From the NCBI RefSeq assembly GCF_029960815.1, contig NZ_JASBRE010000014.1:1-64000 (forward strand): a stretch of DNA of 64,000 bases, read 5' to 3'. Positions within the stretch are counted from its first letter, which is position 1; every line of letters starts with the position of its first letter. The translations under genes and the position numbers were made by a program. The stretch is from Pseudomonas sp. AL03 (GTDB taxonomy: Bacteria; Pseudomonadota; Gammaproteobacteria; Pseudomonadales; Pseudomonadaceae). This document shows, one piece after another, positions 8,079-17,027 of the stretch. The notes under the pieces were generated by a model. That model had not been told where the DNA came from. It did not search any database and worked only from the letters and a program-made list of their open reading frames with translations.

Positions 8079-9389
8079 TTAAACCCGCAACGTCCGCGTC
8101 ATACGCAACGCCAACAAGCTCCCGCATACAATCACACCCGCCAGTAAATAAAGCGCTGCATCAGTCGACCCGGTGCTGTCCTTGACCCAACCCACCAGAT
8201 ACGGACTCAGGAAACCCGCCATCTGCCCCATGGAGTTGATCAACGCCAAACCACCCGCCGCCGCACCGGCGCTGAGCAGCGCAGTCGGCACTGGCCAAAA
8301 CATCGGCAGGCCGGTGAGGGCGCCCATGGTGGCGATGGTCAGTCCGAGGATGGCGATGGCCGGGTTGGCAGCGAAGTTCACGGCGATCAGCAGGCCCACC
8401 GCGCCCATCAGCATCGGCACCACCAAGTGCCAGCGGCGCTCTTTTCGCAGGTCGGCGGAGCGGCCGACCATCAACATGAACAACGCCGCCAGCAGGTACG
8501 GAATCGCACTGAGCCAGCCGATCACCAGGTTATCGCTGAAGCCCAGGTTCTTGATGATCGACGGCAGCCAGAAATTGATCGCGTAAACGCCGCTCTGGAT
8601 GCAGAAGTAGATCAGGCCAAATGCCCAGATCGCCGGGTTCTTGAACACCGCCAGCAGCGAGTCGGTGGTGGTTTTCGGTTTGTTGACCAGGTCTTCAGCG
8701 TGGTCGGCTTCCAGCACCGAGCGCTCGAACGGCGTGAGCCATTTGGCATTTGCGTAACTGTCGCTGAGCAGGAAGTACGCCAGCGCGCCGAGGATGATGG
8801 TCGGGATACCTTGCAGCAGGAACATCCACTGCCAGCCGGCCAAGCCACCTTGCCCGGCGCCGAAGTGGTTGAGGATCCAGCCGGAAAACGGGCTGCCGAG
8901 CAGGCCGGACACCGGGATCGCCGACATGAACAGCGCCATGATGCGGCCACGGCGGAAGGTCGGGAACCACTGCGAAAGGTAAAGCACCACACCCGGGAAG
9001 AACCCGGCTTCGGCCGCGCCAGTGAACAGGCGCAGGGTGTAGAACTCGGTCGGTGTGGTGACGAACAGCAAACAGGTCGAGAGCGAGCCCCAGACGATCA
9101 TCATCAGCGCGATCCAGCGGCGCGGGCCGAATTTGGTCAGGGCCAGGTTGCTCGGCACGCCGCACAGCACGTAGCCGATAAAGAAAATCCCGGCCCCGAG
9201 GCCGTACACGGTTTCGCTGAACTTCAGTGCGTCGAGCATCTGCAGCTTGGCAAATCCAACGTTCACCCGGTCGAGGTAGTTGAACAGGTAGCAGATGAAG
9301 ATGAAGGGAATCAAACGCAGGGTGATGCGTTTGTAGACGGCGTTTTTCTCGTCAACGATGGCCTGGGTAGCGGCGGCGCTCTGTGACAT
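8079..9389 (-). CDS. MFS permease of the anion:cation symporter (ACS) family
   Basis: A 436-residue, 12-helix major facilitator of the ACS family, which imports organic anions such as glucarate, galactarate, tartrate or phthalate. Family features are ICYLFNYLDRVNVGFA in helix 1, GYVLCGVPSNLALTKFGPRRW and GAAEAGFFPGVVLYLSQWFP. The start is ATG 9389 (MSQSAAATQAIVDEKN), preceded by a purine-rich GAGAG; the frame extends further but without homology. It is divergent from a CdaR-type diacid regulator that is followed by glycerate kinase, so a sugar diacid or glycerate-type substrate is the best guess. Confidence 0.9.
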   Translation of the reverse strand: MSQSAAATQAIVDEKNAVYKRITLRLIPFIFICYLFNYLDRVNVGFAKLQMLDALKFSETVYGLGAGIFFIGYVLCGVPSNLALTKFGPRRWIALMMIVWGSLSTCLLFVTTPTEFYTLRLFTGAAEAGFFPGVVLYLSQWFPTFRRGRIMALFMSAIPVSGLLGSPFSGWILNHFGAGQGGLAGWQWMFLLQGIPTIILGALAYFLLSDSYANAKWLTPFERSVLEADHAEDLVNKPKTTTDSLLAVFKNPAIWAFGLIYFCIQSGVYAINFWLPSIIKNLGFSDNLVIGWLSAIPYLLAALFMLMVGRSADLRKERRWHLVVPMLMGAVGLLIAVNFAANPAIAILGLTIATMGALTGLPMFWPVPTALLSAGAAAGGLALINSMGQMAGFLSPYLVGWVKDSTGSTDAALYLLAGVIVCGSLLALRMTRTLRV

Positions 9390-9488
9390 GGCGGCTCTCT
9401 CTTTATTATGATTTTTTGCGATGCAAAGGGTAACGTTGATCGCCCAACGAGTCTCGGCCAACCCTTGGGTCATTGTCTTTGTGCCTGA

Positions 9489-9516
9489 GCACAGGGTTTG
9501 CAACCAAGGCCTGTGC
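9489..9516. promoter_or_regulatory. Inverted repeat in the MFS/cdaR divergent promoter
   Basis: Perfect 7-bp arms GCACAGG and CCTGTGC are separated by 14 nt, centred between the divergent MFS and cdaR starts. Such symmetry suits a dimeric regulator; assignment to CdaR is a guess. Confidence 0.35.
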
Positions 9517-9557
9517 GGGTGAACAATCCGCTCATCACGCTTTCAAGGATCACCGCT

Positions 9558-10688
9558 ATGTTCGAACTCGATCACGACCTGGCCCAGGACATCGTCGACC
9601 GGGCGATGGCCATCCTGCCGTACAACGTTAACGTCATGGACAGCCAGGGACTGATTCTCGGCAGCGGCGAACCGGAGCGCGTCAACACTCGTCATGAAGG
9701 CGCGCAACTGGTGTTGGCCAACGGGCGAGTGGTGGAGATCGACGCCCAAACAGCGATTCATCTCAAAGGTGTGCAGCCGGGTATCAACTTGCCGCTGTTG
9801 CTCGATCAGCGCTTGATTGGCGTGCTGGGCATCACCGGCGAACCCGAGCAATTGCGCACCTACGCCGAACTGGTGCGGATGACCGCCGAGATGCTGGTCG
9901 GCCAGCGCAATCAGCAGGCCGAACAGCAATGGCGGCGTCAGCGTTGCGACGATCTGCTGGCGTTGCTGCTCACTGAGGCCGGGGAATCGCCGCGGCTGAT
10001 CGATGAAGCGCAACAGCTTGGGCTCAAGCCGCAGATGACGCGGGTGCCGTATCTGTTCGAGTTAGGGATGGAACACGGTCCGGGGCAAACCGTCGAAGCG
10101 CTCAGCGCCTGGCTGATGTCGCGCTACCCTGACAGTTGGTGTGTGAGTTCGGCCAAGTCCTCGTTGCTCTGGTGCCGGCCGGCCAGCCAGGCGATCGAGA
10201 ATGATCGGCTGCTGGAGAAACTCGACGGCCTGGGCTGGAACATCCTGCGCATCGCCGTGGGTGGGCAGGCCGATGGGCTGTCGGGACTGCGCCGCTGCTA
10301 CCGCCGCGTCGGCGACTTGCTGGCCTATGGACGAGATGTGTTGCCGCACTCCCGTTTGCTGACGCTCACCCGTTACCGATTGCCGGTGATGCTCTGGCGT
10401 CACCGCAACGACGACGCGCTGGACGAGTTGCTCAAACCGCTGCGCCAAGTGATCGCCAAGGATGGCAACGGCCAATTGCTGGCAACCCTGCGCTGCTGGT
10501 GCGATCACGACGGCCAGAGCCAGGCCTGTGCCGATGCACTGGGTATCCACCGCAACAGCCTGCGTTATCGAATGGAGCGAATTGCCGAGCTCAGCGGCGT
10601 CGACCCGCTAAGGCTGGACGGGATGCGAGCGCTTTATTTGGGCGTGCAGCTCCTCCCACAGACTGAATTGCCGAACACCCACCCGTAG
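9558..10688 (+). CDS. cdaR: CdaR-type sugar diacid regulator
   Basis: CdaR-type activators sense sugar diacids or glycerate. The 376-residue protein has an N-terminal diacid-recognition domain (about residues 4-135: LDHDLAQDIVDRAMAILPYNVNVMD) and a PucR-type C-terminal helix-turn-helix (about 310-370: CADALGIHRNSLRYRMERI). The start is ATG 9558 with AAGGA upstream; an open frame from 9498 adds an unsupported leader. It is followed by glycerate kinase (garK) and is divergent from an ACS permease, which supports a role in diacid/glycerate use. Its TAG stop lies inside the left arm of a large palindrome. Confidence 0.9.
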   Translation: MFELDHDLAQDIVDRAMAILPYNVNVMDSQGLILGSGEPERVNTRHEGAQLVLANGRVVEIDAQTAIHLKGVQPGINLPLLLDQRLIGVLGITGEPEQLRTYAELVRMTAEMLVGQRNQQAEQQWRRQRCDDLLALLLTEAGESPRLIDEAQQLGLKPQMTRVPYLFELGMEHGPGQTVEALSAWLMSRYPDSWCVSSAKSSLLWCRPASQAIENDRLLEKLDGLGWNILRIAVGGQADGLSGLRRCYRRVGDLLAYGRDVLPHSRLLTLTRYRLPVMLWRHRNDDALDELLKPLRQVIAKDGNGQLLATLRCWCDHDGQSQACADALGIHRNSLRYRMERIAELSGVDPLRLDGMRALYLGVQLLPQTELPNTHP

Positions 10689-10831
10689 CAGCTGCCGAGC
10701 AGCGCGAGGCTGCGTTCGGCTGCGCAGCAGTCGTCAATCCTGCAAGCATGGTTTACCTGATACTCCGCACCGCATGATTTCACGACTGCTGCGCAGCCGA
10801 ACGCAGCCTCGCGCTGCTCGGCAGCTGCTAC
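10685..10831. repeat. Large palindromic intergenic element, copy 1
   Basis: Two perfect 50-bp inverted arms (10685-10734 and 10782-10831) flank a 47-nt loop. The arm begins GTAGCAGCTGCCGAGCAGCG, and the cdaR stop codon lies within it. The loop has a core (CCTGA, CCGC, GCATG) shared with copies 2 and 3. It could form a very stable hairpin at the 3' end of the cdaR mRNA. It has no coding capacity and resembles a MITE-like or REPIN-type mobile repeat. Confidence 0.9.
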
Positions 10832-10865
10832 AACAAACAGTGCAACCCGAGGGTTTTGTGGGAAT

Positions 10866-10914
10866 GAACAATAATCGGCATGCCCGCTTGTGCAGCGGAC
10901 CGGCGTTATTGTTC
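10866..10914. promoter_or_regulatory. Spaced inverted repeat upstream of garK
   Basis: Perfect arms GAACAATAA (10866-10874) and TTATTGTTC (10906-10914) are separated by 31 nt, 44 nt before the garK start. A half-site GAACAAT also occurs at 9521-9527 upstream of cdaR. It could be an operator for CdaR binding with looping; not proven. Confidence 0.4.
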
Positions 10915-10957
10915 TTGCCTGCTGGCAGCATGAGGGCATTGGAACTGGAGAATTCGA

Positions 10958-12100
10958 ATGAAAATCGTCATCGCCCCCGATTCGTTCAAGGACAGCCTGA
11001 GTGCCCAAGGTGTGGCTGATGCCATTGCCCAAGGATTGGCGGAGGTCTGGCCCGACGCACAACTGGTCAAATGCCCCATGGCTGACGGCGGGGAGGGGAC
11101 CGTCGAGTCGATTCTGGCGGCGTGCGAGGGCGAACTGCGCCGAACCCAAGTCCGCGGGCCGCTCGGCGCAGCGGTTGAGGCCGCTTGGGGCTGGTTACCC
11201 CAGAGCCACACCGCGATCATCGAAATGGCCGAGGCCAGTGGCCTGCAGCTGGTTCCGCCGGGCCAGCGTGATGCCTGCCTCAGCAGCACGTTCGGCACCG
11301 GCGAATTGATCCGCACCGCGCTGGACGCGGGAGCGCAACGGGTCATTCTGGCGATTGGCGGCAGCGCCACCAACGACGGCGGTGCGGGGGCGATGCAAGC
11401 CTTGGGTGTGAAACTGCTGGACGCACAGGGCCAGACGCTTGCACCGGGAGGTCTGGCGCTCGCGCAGTTAGCGCGAATCGACATGAGTGAAATTGACCCG
11501 CGTCTGGCCGAGGTGCGATTCGACATCGCCGCCGATGTTAACAACCCACTGTGCGGCCCTCACGGTGCCTCAGCGATTTTCGGCCCGCAGAAAGGCGCGT
11601 CGCCCGAGCAAGTCCAGCAACTGGATAACGCGCTCGGACACTTTGCCGAACGGTGCGCCCAGGTCCTGAATAACGACGTACGTGACGAACCGGGCAGCGG
11701 AGCGGCGGGAGGGCTGGGCTTTGCCGCCAAAGCGTTTCTGGGTGCGCAGTTCAAGGCCGGCGTCGAAGTGGTCGCTGAACTGGTCGGCCTCGACGATGCG
11801 GTCAAGGGCGCCGATTTGGTGATCTCCGGCGAAGGTCGTTTCGATGCGCAAACCCTGCGTGGCAAGACACCGTTTGGTGTGGCGCGTATCGCTCGTCAGC
11901 ATGGCGTACCGGTGATCGTCATCGCCGGGACACTGGGTCAGGGTTATCAGGCACTGTACGAACATGGCATTGATGCTGCGTTTGCCTTGGCCAGTGGGCC
12001 GATGACGCTGGAGCAGGCTTGCGCCGAGGCCCCGCGGTTGTTGCGGGAGCGGGCCAGTGATGTTGCGCGGGTTTGGCGGGTGGCCGCCCGCAAAGCCTGA
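10958..12100 (+). CDS. garK: Glycerate kinase
   Basis: A glycerate kinase of the GarK/GlxK family, 380 residues, phosphorylating D-glycerate (2-phosphoglycerate in this family) to feed lower glycolysis. Typical segments are the start KIVIAPDSFKDSLSA, the CPMADGGEGTVE loop, the nucleotide/substrate motif GGSATNDGGAGAMQALG, GSGAAGGLGFA and SGEGRFDAQTLRGKTP near the C-terminus. It follows cdaR in the same direction, separated by a 147-bp palindromic element and a candidate operator, so it probably has its own regulated promoter. With the ACS permease and CdaR it forms a small glycerate/diacid-use module. Confidence 0.95.
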   Translation: MKIVIAPDSFKDSLSAQGVADAIAQGLAEVWPDAQLVKCPMADGGEGTVESILAACEGELRRTQVRGPLGAAVEAAWGWLPQSHTAIIEMAEASGLQLVPPGQRDACLSSTFGTGELIRTALDAGAQRVILAIGGSATNDGGAGAMQALGVKLLDAQGQTLAPGGLALAQLARIDMSEIDPRLAEVRFDIAADVNNPLCGPHGASAIFGPQKGASPEQVQQLDNALGHFAERCAQVLNNDVRDEPGSGAAGGLGFAAKAFLGAQFKAGVEVVAELVGLDDAVKGADLVISGEGRFDAQTLRGKTPFGVARIARQHGVPVIVIAGTLGQGYQALYEHGIDAAFALASGPMTLEQACAEAPRLLRERASDVARVWRVAARKA

Positions 12101-12115
12101 AACCGTACGATCACC

Positions 12116-12261
12116 TGTAGCAGCTGCCGAGCCTGCGAGGCTGCGTTCGACTGCGAAGCAGTCGTAAATCCGGCAACCGGTTTTTCCTGACACACCGCGC
12201 TGCATGACTTCACGACTGCTTCGCAGCCGAACGCAGCCTCGCAGGCTCGGCAGCTGCTACA
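12116..12261. repeat. Large palindromic intergenic element, copy 2
   Basis: Arms of 50 bp (12116-12165 and 12212-12261) pair with a single mismatch around a 46-nt loop. It starts 16 nt after the garK stop. Where copy 1 has GAGCAGCGCGAGG, this copy has GAGCCTGCGAGG, and the opposite arm carries the matching change. The loop core matches copy 1 in the same orientation. Confidence 0.9.
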
Positions 12262-12445
12262 TGTAATTCGGTGAAATATTTTTCTCCAATCCCCGCAGGA
12301 AACCTCATCCCCAGCCGATACAGCCAATAGGCCCACACAAACCAACTCCAACAGTGGCGCCAAGCTGAAAACGCGCGCGCCATCGCCCGCCATTCAGCGA
12401 TCACGGCAAGGATGCTCGCAGCTTCAATCACCCGAGAATCATCCT

Positions 12446-14071
12446 ATGTCATTGCGTAATCTGAATATCGCGCCCCGAGCCTTCCTGGGTTTTGCCTTCA
12501 TTGCCTTGCTCGTCATCGTGCTGGGTGTGTTTGCCGTGAACCGCATGTCGACGATCCGCCAAGCCTCCATCGACATGGCAACCACGCAGCTGCCCAGCAT
12601 CGTGTTTCTCGGCAACCTGACAGAAAACATCCTGCGCCTGCGCATTCTTTCTTTCCGGGTGTTGGTCAACCGTGATCCGAACGCGTTGCAGGAAGCGCAG
12701 ACGCGCATCGGCGTGCTGGTCGACAAGGTTCGCAGCGCACAAGCCAGTTATGCAGCGTTGCCGGCCACCCCGGAAGAAACCGCGCTGTACGAGACGTTCA
12801 CGACAACACTGGACAGCTATATGCAAGACCAGAATCAGATGCTGGAGCTGTCGCGGCAGAACAAACTCGATGAGACGCGCACGCTGATCAACACCCGGAT
12901 CAAGGACGGTACGGACCAGATGGGCGAGCAGCTGAACAAACTGGTAGCGTTCAACAACACCTATGCGAAAACCGCCTCGGCCGAAGCGGGCGAGCATTAC
13001 AGCAACGCCGTGACCGGCATCATCGCAGTGGCGGTGATTGCGGCGCTGATGACCGTGCTGCTGGCCTGGCTGCTGACCCGCAGCATCGTCTCGCCGCTCA
13101 ACCGTGCGCTCCAGGCGGCCGAAACCATTGCGGGCGGCAACCTGACTAAAACCATCGACATCGACGGCAAGGACGAACCGGCCCGTTTGCTCGGTGCCTT
13201 GTCCACGATGCAAACCAACCTGCGCAAAACCATCGAACAGATCGCTGGCTCCGCCACCCAACTGGGTGCCGCCGCTGAAGAACTCAGCACGGTCACCCAA
13301 CAAGCCTCCCGCGGTCTGCAACAGCAGAACAACGAAATCGAACAGGCGGCCACTGCCGTCAACGAAATGACCGCCGCCGTGGAAGAAGTGGCACGCAACG
13401 CGGTGTCGACGTCCGAAGCCTCGAACCAGTCGACCCAGGCGGCCCGTGAAGGTCGCGACCGAGTGGTGGAAACCGTCGGCGCGATCCAGACCATGACCCA
13501 CGATGTGCAAAACACCTCAGTGATGATTGAAGGCTTGGCCGCTCAGGGGCGTGACATCGGCAAGGTGCTGGACGTGATCCGCGCCATCGCCGAACAGACC
13601 AACCTGTTGGCGCTGAACGCCGCGATCGAAGCCGCCCGTGCCGGCGAAGCCGGGCGTGGTTTTGCGGTGGTGGCGGACGAGGTCCGGGCGCTGGCCCATC
13701 GCACCGCGCAATCGACCCAGGAAATCGAAAAAATGGTCGCTGGCATCCAGAACGGCACCGGCGAAGCGGTTTCGTCGATGCAGCAAAGCAATCAACGCAC
13801 CCAAAGCACCCTTGAAATGGCCCGCGCCGCGGGTGTCGCGCTGGAGCAAATCACGCAGTCGATCCAACTGATCAACGAACGCAACCTGGTGATCGCCAGC
13901 GCTTCGGAAGAACAGGCCCAGGTTTCCCGCGAAGTCGACCGCAATCTGGTAAACATCCGCGACCTGGCCACCCAGTCCGCCGCCGGCGCCAACCAGACCA
14001 GCGCCGCTACTCACGAACTGTCGCGCCTGGCCGTGGATTTAAATGCCATGGTGGCGCGTTTCGTGATTTGA
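12446..14071 (+). CDS. Methyl-accepting chemotaxis protein
   Basis: A 541-residue chemoreceptor. Membrane helix 1 spans about residues 12-32, the periplasmic four-helix-bundle (4HB-type) sensor about 33-187, and helix 2 about 188-212 ([20 protein letters not shown]). A HAMP domain follows, then the signalling domain. The conserved hairpin tip is clear at about 382-405 ([20 protein letters not shown], then [12 protein letters not shown]). The ligand is unknown. No C-terminal CheR-tethering pentapeptide is seen (the protein ends MVARFVI). It is followed 42 nt later by the aminotransferase gene in the same direction. Confidence 0.95.
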   Translation: MSLRNLNIAPRAFLGFAFIALLVIVLGVFAVNRMSTIRQASIDMATTQLPSIVFLGNLTENILRLRILSFRVLVNRDPNALQEAQTRIGVLVDKVRSAQASYAALPATPEETALYETFTTTLDSYMQDQNQMLELSRQNKLDETRTLINTRIKDGTDQMGEQLNKLVAFNNTYAKTASAEAGEHYSNAVTGIIAVAVIAALMTVLLAWLLTRSIVSPLNRALQAAETIAGGNLTKTIDIDGKDEPARLLGALSTMQTNLRKTIEQIAGSATQLGAAAEELSTVTQQASRGLQQQNNEIEQAATAVNEMTAAVEEVARNAVSTSEASNQSTQAAREGRDRVVETVGAIQTMTHDVQNTSVMIEGLAAQGRDIGKVLDVIRAIAEQTNLLALNAAIEAARAGEAGRGFAVVADEVRALAHRTAQSTQEIEKMVAGIQNGTGEAVSSMQQSNQRTQSTLEMARAAGVALEQITQSIQLINERNLVIASASEEQAQVSREVDRNLVNIRDLATQSAAGANQTSAATHELSRLAVDLNAMVARFVI

Positions 14072-14112
14072 GATAGGGTTGAGGCTTGGAACCCGCGCGA
14101 CTGGAGAAGTAC

Positions 14113-15300
14113 ATGCGCTACTCAGCCTTGACCAAACGAATCGCCGGTGACGGCGCTGCGGCCTGGCAGATTCATGACCGAGCACTGGAATTACGTGAGC
14201 AGGGCGTTGATGTGCTGCTGCTATCGATCGGCGATCCCGACTTCGATACGCCGCAGCCCATCATTCAGGCGTGCATCGACAGCTTGCTGGCCGGCGATAC
14301 CCACTACCCGGCAGTACGCGGCAGTCAGGGATTGCGCAACAGCATCGCCAACCGTCATCGACGCCGCAGCGGTCAAGTCGTGGATGCCGACCATGTGATT
14401 GTGCTGCCGGGCGCACAATGTGCGGTGTATTCGGTCGCGCAATGCCTGCTCGATCCGGGCGATGAAGTGATCGTCGCCGAACCGATGTACGTGACCTATG
14501 AAGGTGTATTCGGTGCCTGCGCAGCCAAAGTGGTGCCGGTGGCGGTGCGCCCCGAGAATGGCTTTCGGGTCGATCCGGCGGATGTCGCGGCGCTGATCAC
14601 GCCTAAAACCCGCGCCATTTTGCTCAACAGTCCGAATAATCCTTCCGGCGCCAGTTTGCCGCTGATGATCTGGCAGGAGCTGGCGTCGCTCTGTGTTCGT
14701 CACGACCTGTGGCTGATCAGCGACGAGGTTTACAGCGATCTGTTGTACGAAGGCGAGCACATCAGCCCGGCGAGTCTGCCGGGCATGGCCGAGCGCACGG
14801 CGACCATCAATAGCCTGTCCAAGTCCCACGCCATGAGCGGTTGGCGAGTGGGCTGGGTGATCGGCCCGAAGCCCTTGAATGACCACCTGGAGCATCTCTC
14901 GTTGTGCATGCTGTTTGGCATTCCGGATTTTATTCAGAATGCTGCGCAATTGGCGCTGGATGAGGACTTGCCGGAAGTGGCGCTGATGCGCGAGGAGTAT
15001 CGCCAGCGTCGCGACCTGGTGTGCGCGAGTCTGCGCGATTGCCCGGGCATCCGACCGATTCGACCTGATGGCGGGATGTTCGTGATGGTCGATGTGCGCC
15101 AGACCGGGTTGTGTGCCCAGAGTTTTGCCGAGAGGCTGCTGGAAGGTTACGGCGTGTCGGTGCTGGCCGGTGAAGCGTTTGGGCCGAGTGCGGCGGGGCA
15201 TATTAGATTGGGGTTGGTGGTGGATCAGTTGAAGCTGGCGGATGCGTGCGAGCGGATTGCGTTGTGTGCGGCGGACCTTCTGGAAGCGCGCCGGGCCTGA
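14113..15300 (+). CDS. aruH: AruH-type arginine:pyruvate aminotransferase
   Basis: A fold-type I PLP-dependent aminotransferase of 395 residues. The PLP lysine is K237 in SLSKSHAMSGWRVGW; other motifs are NSPNNPSGA and SDEVYSDLLYEGEH. From memory it closely resembles P. aeruginosa AruH, which converts L-arginine and pyruvate to 2-ketoarginine and alanine. The start is ATG 14113 with GGAGAAG just upstream; the frame is open to 14086 without homology. Unlike P. aeruginosa, no aruI decarboxylase follows: decayed and apparently foreign DNA begins about 75 nt downstream. The exact substrate is therefore inferred. Confidence 0.8.
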   Translation: MRYSALTKRIAGDGAAAWQIHDRALELREQGVDVLLLSIGDPDFDTPQPIIQACIDSLLAGDTHYPAVRGSQGLRNSIANRHRRRSGQVVDADHVIVLPGAQCAVYSVAQCLLDPGDEVIVAEPMYVTYEGVFGACAAKVVPVAVRPENGFRVDPADVAALITPKTRAILLNSPNNPSGASLPLMIWQELASLCVRHDLWLISDEVYSDLLYEGEHISPASLPGMAERTATINSLSKSHAMSGWRVGWVIGPKPLNDHLEHLSLCMLFGIPDFIQNAAQLALDEDLPEVALMREEYRQRRDLVCASLRDCPGIRPIRPDGGMFVMVDVRQTGLCAQSFAERLLEGYGVSVLAGEAFGPSAAGHIRLGLVVDQLKLADACERIALCAADLLEARRA

Positions 15301-15311
15301 TTCCAGAGACA

Positions 15312-15340
15312 GATCGTTCTCACTCCGCGTGGGAACGATC
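15312..15340. repeat. Short intergenic palindrome
   Basis: GATCGTT...AACGATC arms around CTCACTCCGCGTGGG. It belongs to the GTTCCCACGCnnGCGTGGGAAC repeat type also seen at 59388-59421 and in shorter form at 34533-34550. It abuts the broken 2-hydroxyacid dehydrogenase. Confidence 0.55.
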
Positions 15341-15374
15341 ATCGGCTCAGGCATTCCACGCTTGTGTGTTCACC

Positions 15375-15540
15375 AGGCAACAGCGGCCAGTCAAGGTTCA
15401 GCGGTTCACGTTCGAACACATCCAGTCCCGCAGCGCGAATCTGCCCGTCGCGCAAGGCCTGAATCAGCGCCGCCTCGTCCACGACCTTGCCCCGTGAAAT
15501 GTTGATGAAGATGCTCTCCGGGCGCATCAGGGCAAAGAAC
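15375..15540 (-). pseudogene. Fragment of D-2-hydroxyacid dehydrogenase (kguD/ghrB-like)
   Basis: About 55 codons read [20 protein letters not shown] and then [20 protein letters not shown], the NAD-binding and catalytic-region segment of D-isomer-specific 2-hydroxyacid dehydrogenases. Homology starts abruptly near 15540 and ends near PLNLDWPLL at about 15379; the N-terminal two thirds and the end are missing. In P. putida kguD is the last gene of the kgu operon, whose other end (kguE, ptxS) lies decayed at 20018-20941 on the same strand. I infer this scrap is kguD; it could be another ghrB homologue. Confidence 0.65.
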
Positions 15541-15686
15541 GCCGATTGGAGTGATAGACCCGCTGAAGGTACTTCTCGATACTGACTTCTGACGGCGGCA
15601 GAGCGACCAAAGTCAAGACAACACCTCACTTTCTGCGGGGTGCTTATGGCAACCGGCCTAACTATTGTTGTCGTTATCCTGACTGT

Positions 15687-16328
15687 CTACCAGCGCAGCC
15701 AGAACTGTCCGAGTAACGCACCTATCATAGTCGGCACCAACATACCCAGTGAGTACCATATTCCCCAAAATGGCACTTCCATCTCGGGGCAGTGCAGACA
15801 GTATGCAATCGTCGCCATTGCACCGGCGAGTAGTCCGCCGCAGGCACCCGCCAGTTTCAGGTGAGTGGGTGCGAGACCGCCTAATGCCCAGTACACGGCA
15901 ATAAATCCTGGAATCGACAGCAAGGTTATATTGAGTGCGCATACTTGCCAGGTATTGCCGAGGATGATCGCGACGCGGACGTCAGGTGCGGCCACCATGA
16001 GTACATAGATGGAGCCGACCCCCACCGCTGCGACTGCGGCAATGATCAGCAGCTTCCCGGAGCCCGGAGCCATACCCGGTCTTGCCAGCCGCGTCAGCAT
16101 GCTCAGCGCACCGATCATCAGGCAAAGCGCAAAGGCGATTTTCGCCCAAAAGATCGGTGTTGCTATGACCTGATCCAGATCTGGACGAACGCCCATTATT
16201 ACCATTACGAGCAAAGTGGCGCCCAAGAGGCCGGCCAGCACCGCGCCGCTGAATCGCTTAGCGAGCGTCCTATGGTCAACCGGGGCCACACCCGACGCGA
16301 GCATGGAAACAAAATCATCAGTATTCAT
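15687..16328 (-). CDS. NrsF-type anti-sigma factor (DUF1109)
   Basis: A 213-residue integral membrane protein of the DUF1109/NrsF family, predicted to have six helices (for example SGAVLAGLLGATLLVMVIMG and TPIFWAKIAFALCLMIGAL). NrsF proteins hold a cognate ECF sigma factor at the membrane and release it under metal or redox stress. Cysteines in the last loops (AYCLHCPEM) are candidate metal or redox sensors. Its ATG overlaps the sigma gene stop by 4 nt (ATGA), so the two are translationally coupled. It is divergent from the bufferin operon. Confidence 0.88.
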   Translation of the reverse strand: MNTDDFVSMLASGVAPVDHRTLAKRFSGAVLAGLLGATLLVMVIMGVRPDLDQVIATPIFWAKIAFALCLMIGALSMLTRLARPGMAPGSGKLLIIAAVAAVGVGSIYVLMVAAPDVRVAIILGNTWQVCALNITLLSIPGFIAVYWALGGLAPTHLKLAGACGGLLAGAMATIAYCLHCPEMEVPFWGIWYSLGMLVPTMIGALLGQFWLRW

Positions 16329-16897
16329 CGTGCACCTCTAACTCTTAACGCCAGTGCTTTAAGCCCACGGTGTATGCCTATCTTTACCGCAGACTCAGAT
16401 AACCCCGTCACCCGAGCGGTTTCAGTAACAGACAGCCCCTCTAGTTTCACGTGCACGATAGGTAGACGCTGACGTTCAGGTAGCTGCTCAAGCAGCCTGC
16501 TGAGGTCGCGACTGGCCTGCGCAGGTTCAAGATGCGGCTCGGCAAATAGCTCTGCCGCATCGTCAAGGGAATCGTTGAACACGTCATGACGTGACTTCCC
16601 TCGGAAAAAGTCGGTGAGCTTGTAGCGCGCAATGGCAAAAACCCACGCCGTCAGCGGTTGATCTGCCCGATACGTCTGGCGCGCATTATGAACGGCCAGC
16701 AGAACCTCTTGCAGCAAATCCTCGATTTCACCAGGTCGCTGCTGAAGTCTCGAGCGTAAAAAGCCGCGAAGATGACCACTTAACTCCGATAAAAACGTGC
16801 GATAAGCCCGTTCGTCTCCGTCCAGACCTGCGAGGAACAGAGCCTGAAGGTGGAGCTCTCGGCTGCGCAAAGCGTCGTTATGTGTAGTTCGTTCCAT
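16325..16897 (-). CDS. ECF RNA polymerase sigma factor (SigF/NrsF-associated)
   Basis: An ECF sigma factor of at most 190 residues. Region 2 is at about 35-100 (EIEDLLQEVLLAVHNARQTY, then WVFAIARYKLTDFFRG) and region 4 at about 130-185 (LPERQRLPIVHVKLEGLSVT, then SESAVKIGIHRGL). It is coupled to NrsF. The outer start, ATG 16897, is a poor candidate: a perfect copy of the sigma's own promoter (-35 at 16908-16914, -10 at 16887-16891) places that ATG between the two boxes. Autoregulated mRNA would need a later start, such as TTG 16870 (LRSRELHLQAL), giving about 181 residues. It probably drives itself and the bufferin operon in response to copper or a related stress. Confidence 0.88.
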   Translation of the reverse strand: MERTTHNDALRSRELHLQALFLAGLDGDERAYRTFLSELSGHLRGFLRSRLQQRPGEIEDLLQEVLLAVHNARQTYRADQPLTAWVFAIARYKLTDFFRGKSRHDVFNDSLDDAAELFAEPHLEPAQASRDLSRLLEQLPERQRLPIVHVKLEGLSVTETARVTGLSESAVKIGIHRGLKALALRVRGAR

Positions 16898-16914
16898 CGT
16901 TCGCTCGGGTTACA
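16887..16914 (-). promoter_or_regulatory. ECF sigma promoter of the sigma/nrsF operon
   Basis: On the minus strand, TGTAACC, a 16-nt spacer and CGAACTAC match the promoter of bufA (17028-17055) in both boxes and spacing. This type of motif is used by SigF-like ECF factors that control DUF2282/DUF692 operons in other proteobacteria. It indicates autoregulation. Confidence 0.8.
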
Positions 16915-17027
16915 CGAAGGGTAAAAATATCTCGTTCCTGCTAATGACGGGCTGTGGATCTGCGGTTTCCCGGCATAAGGTAACAGGCGAATCATTTTTG
17001 CTGGCCTTAGAAATATTTTGCGGTCGC

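Noticed and set aside
10634..11149. Short frames across the large palindromic element, and similar ones at 12210 and 41525
   Set aside because: They read the same repeat arms in different contexts and show no protein conservation; the DNA palindrome explains them.
12449..13510. A 353-codon minus-strand frame
   Set aside because: Antisense to the chemoreceptor, Gly/His/Arg-rich shadow.
15541..15629. Apparent extension of the 2-hydroxyacid dehydrogenase fragment to its upstream Met
   Set aside because: Homology stops sharply at about 15540; the upstream residues match no part of the family, so they belong to the other side of the joint.
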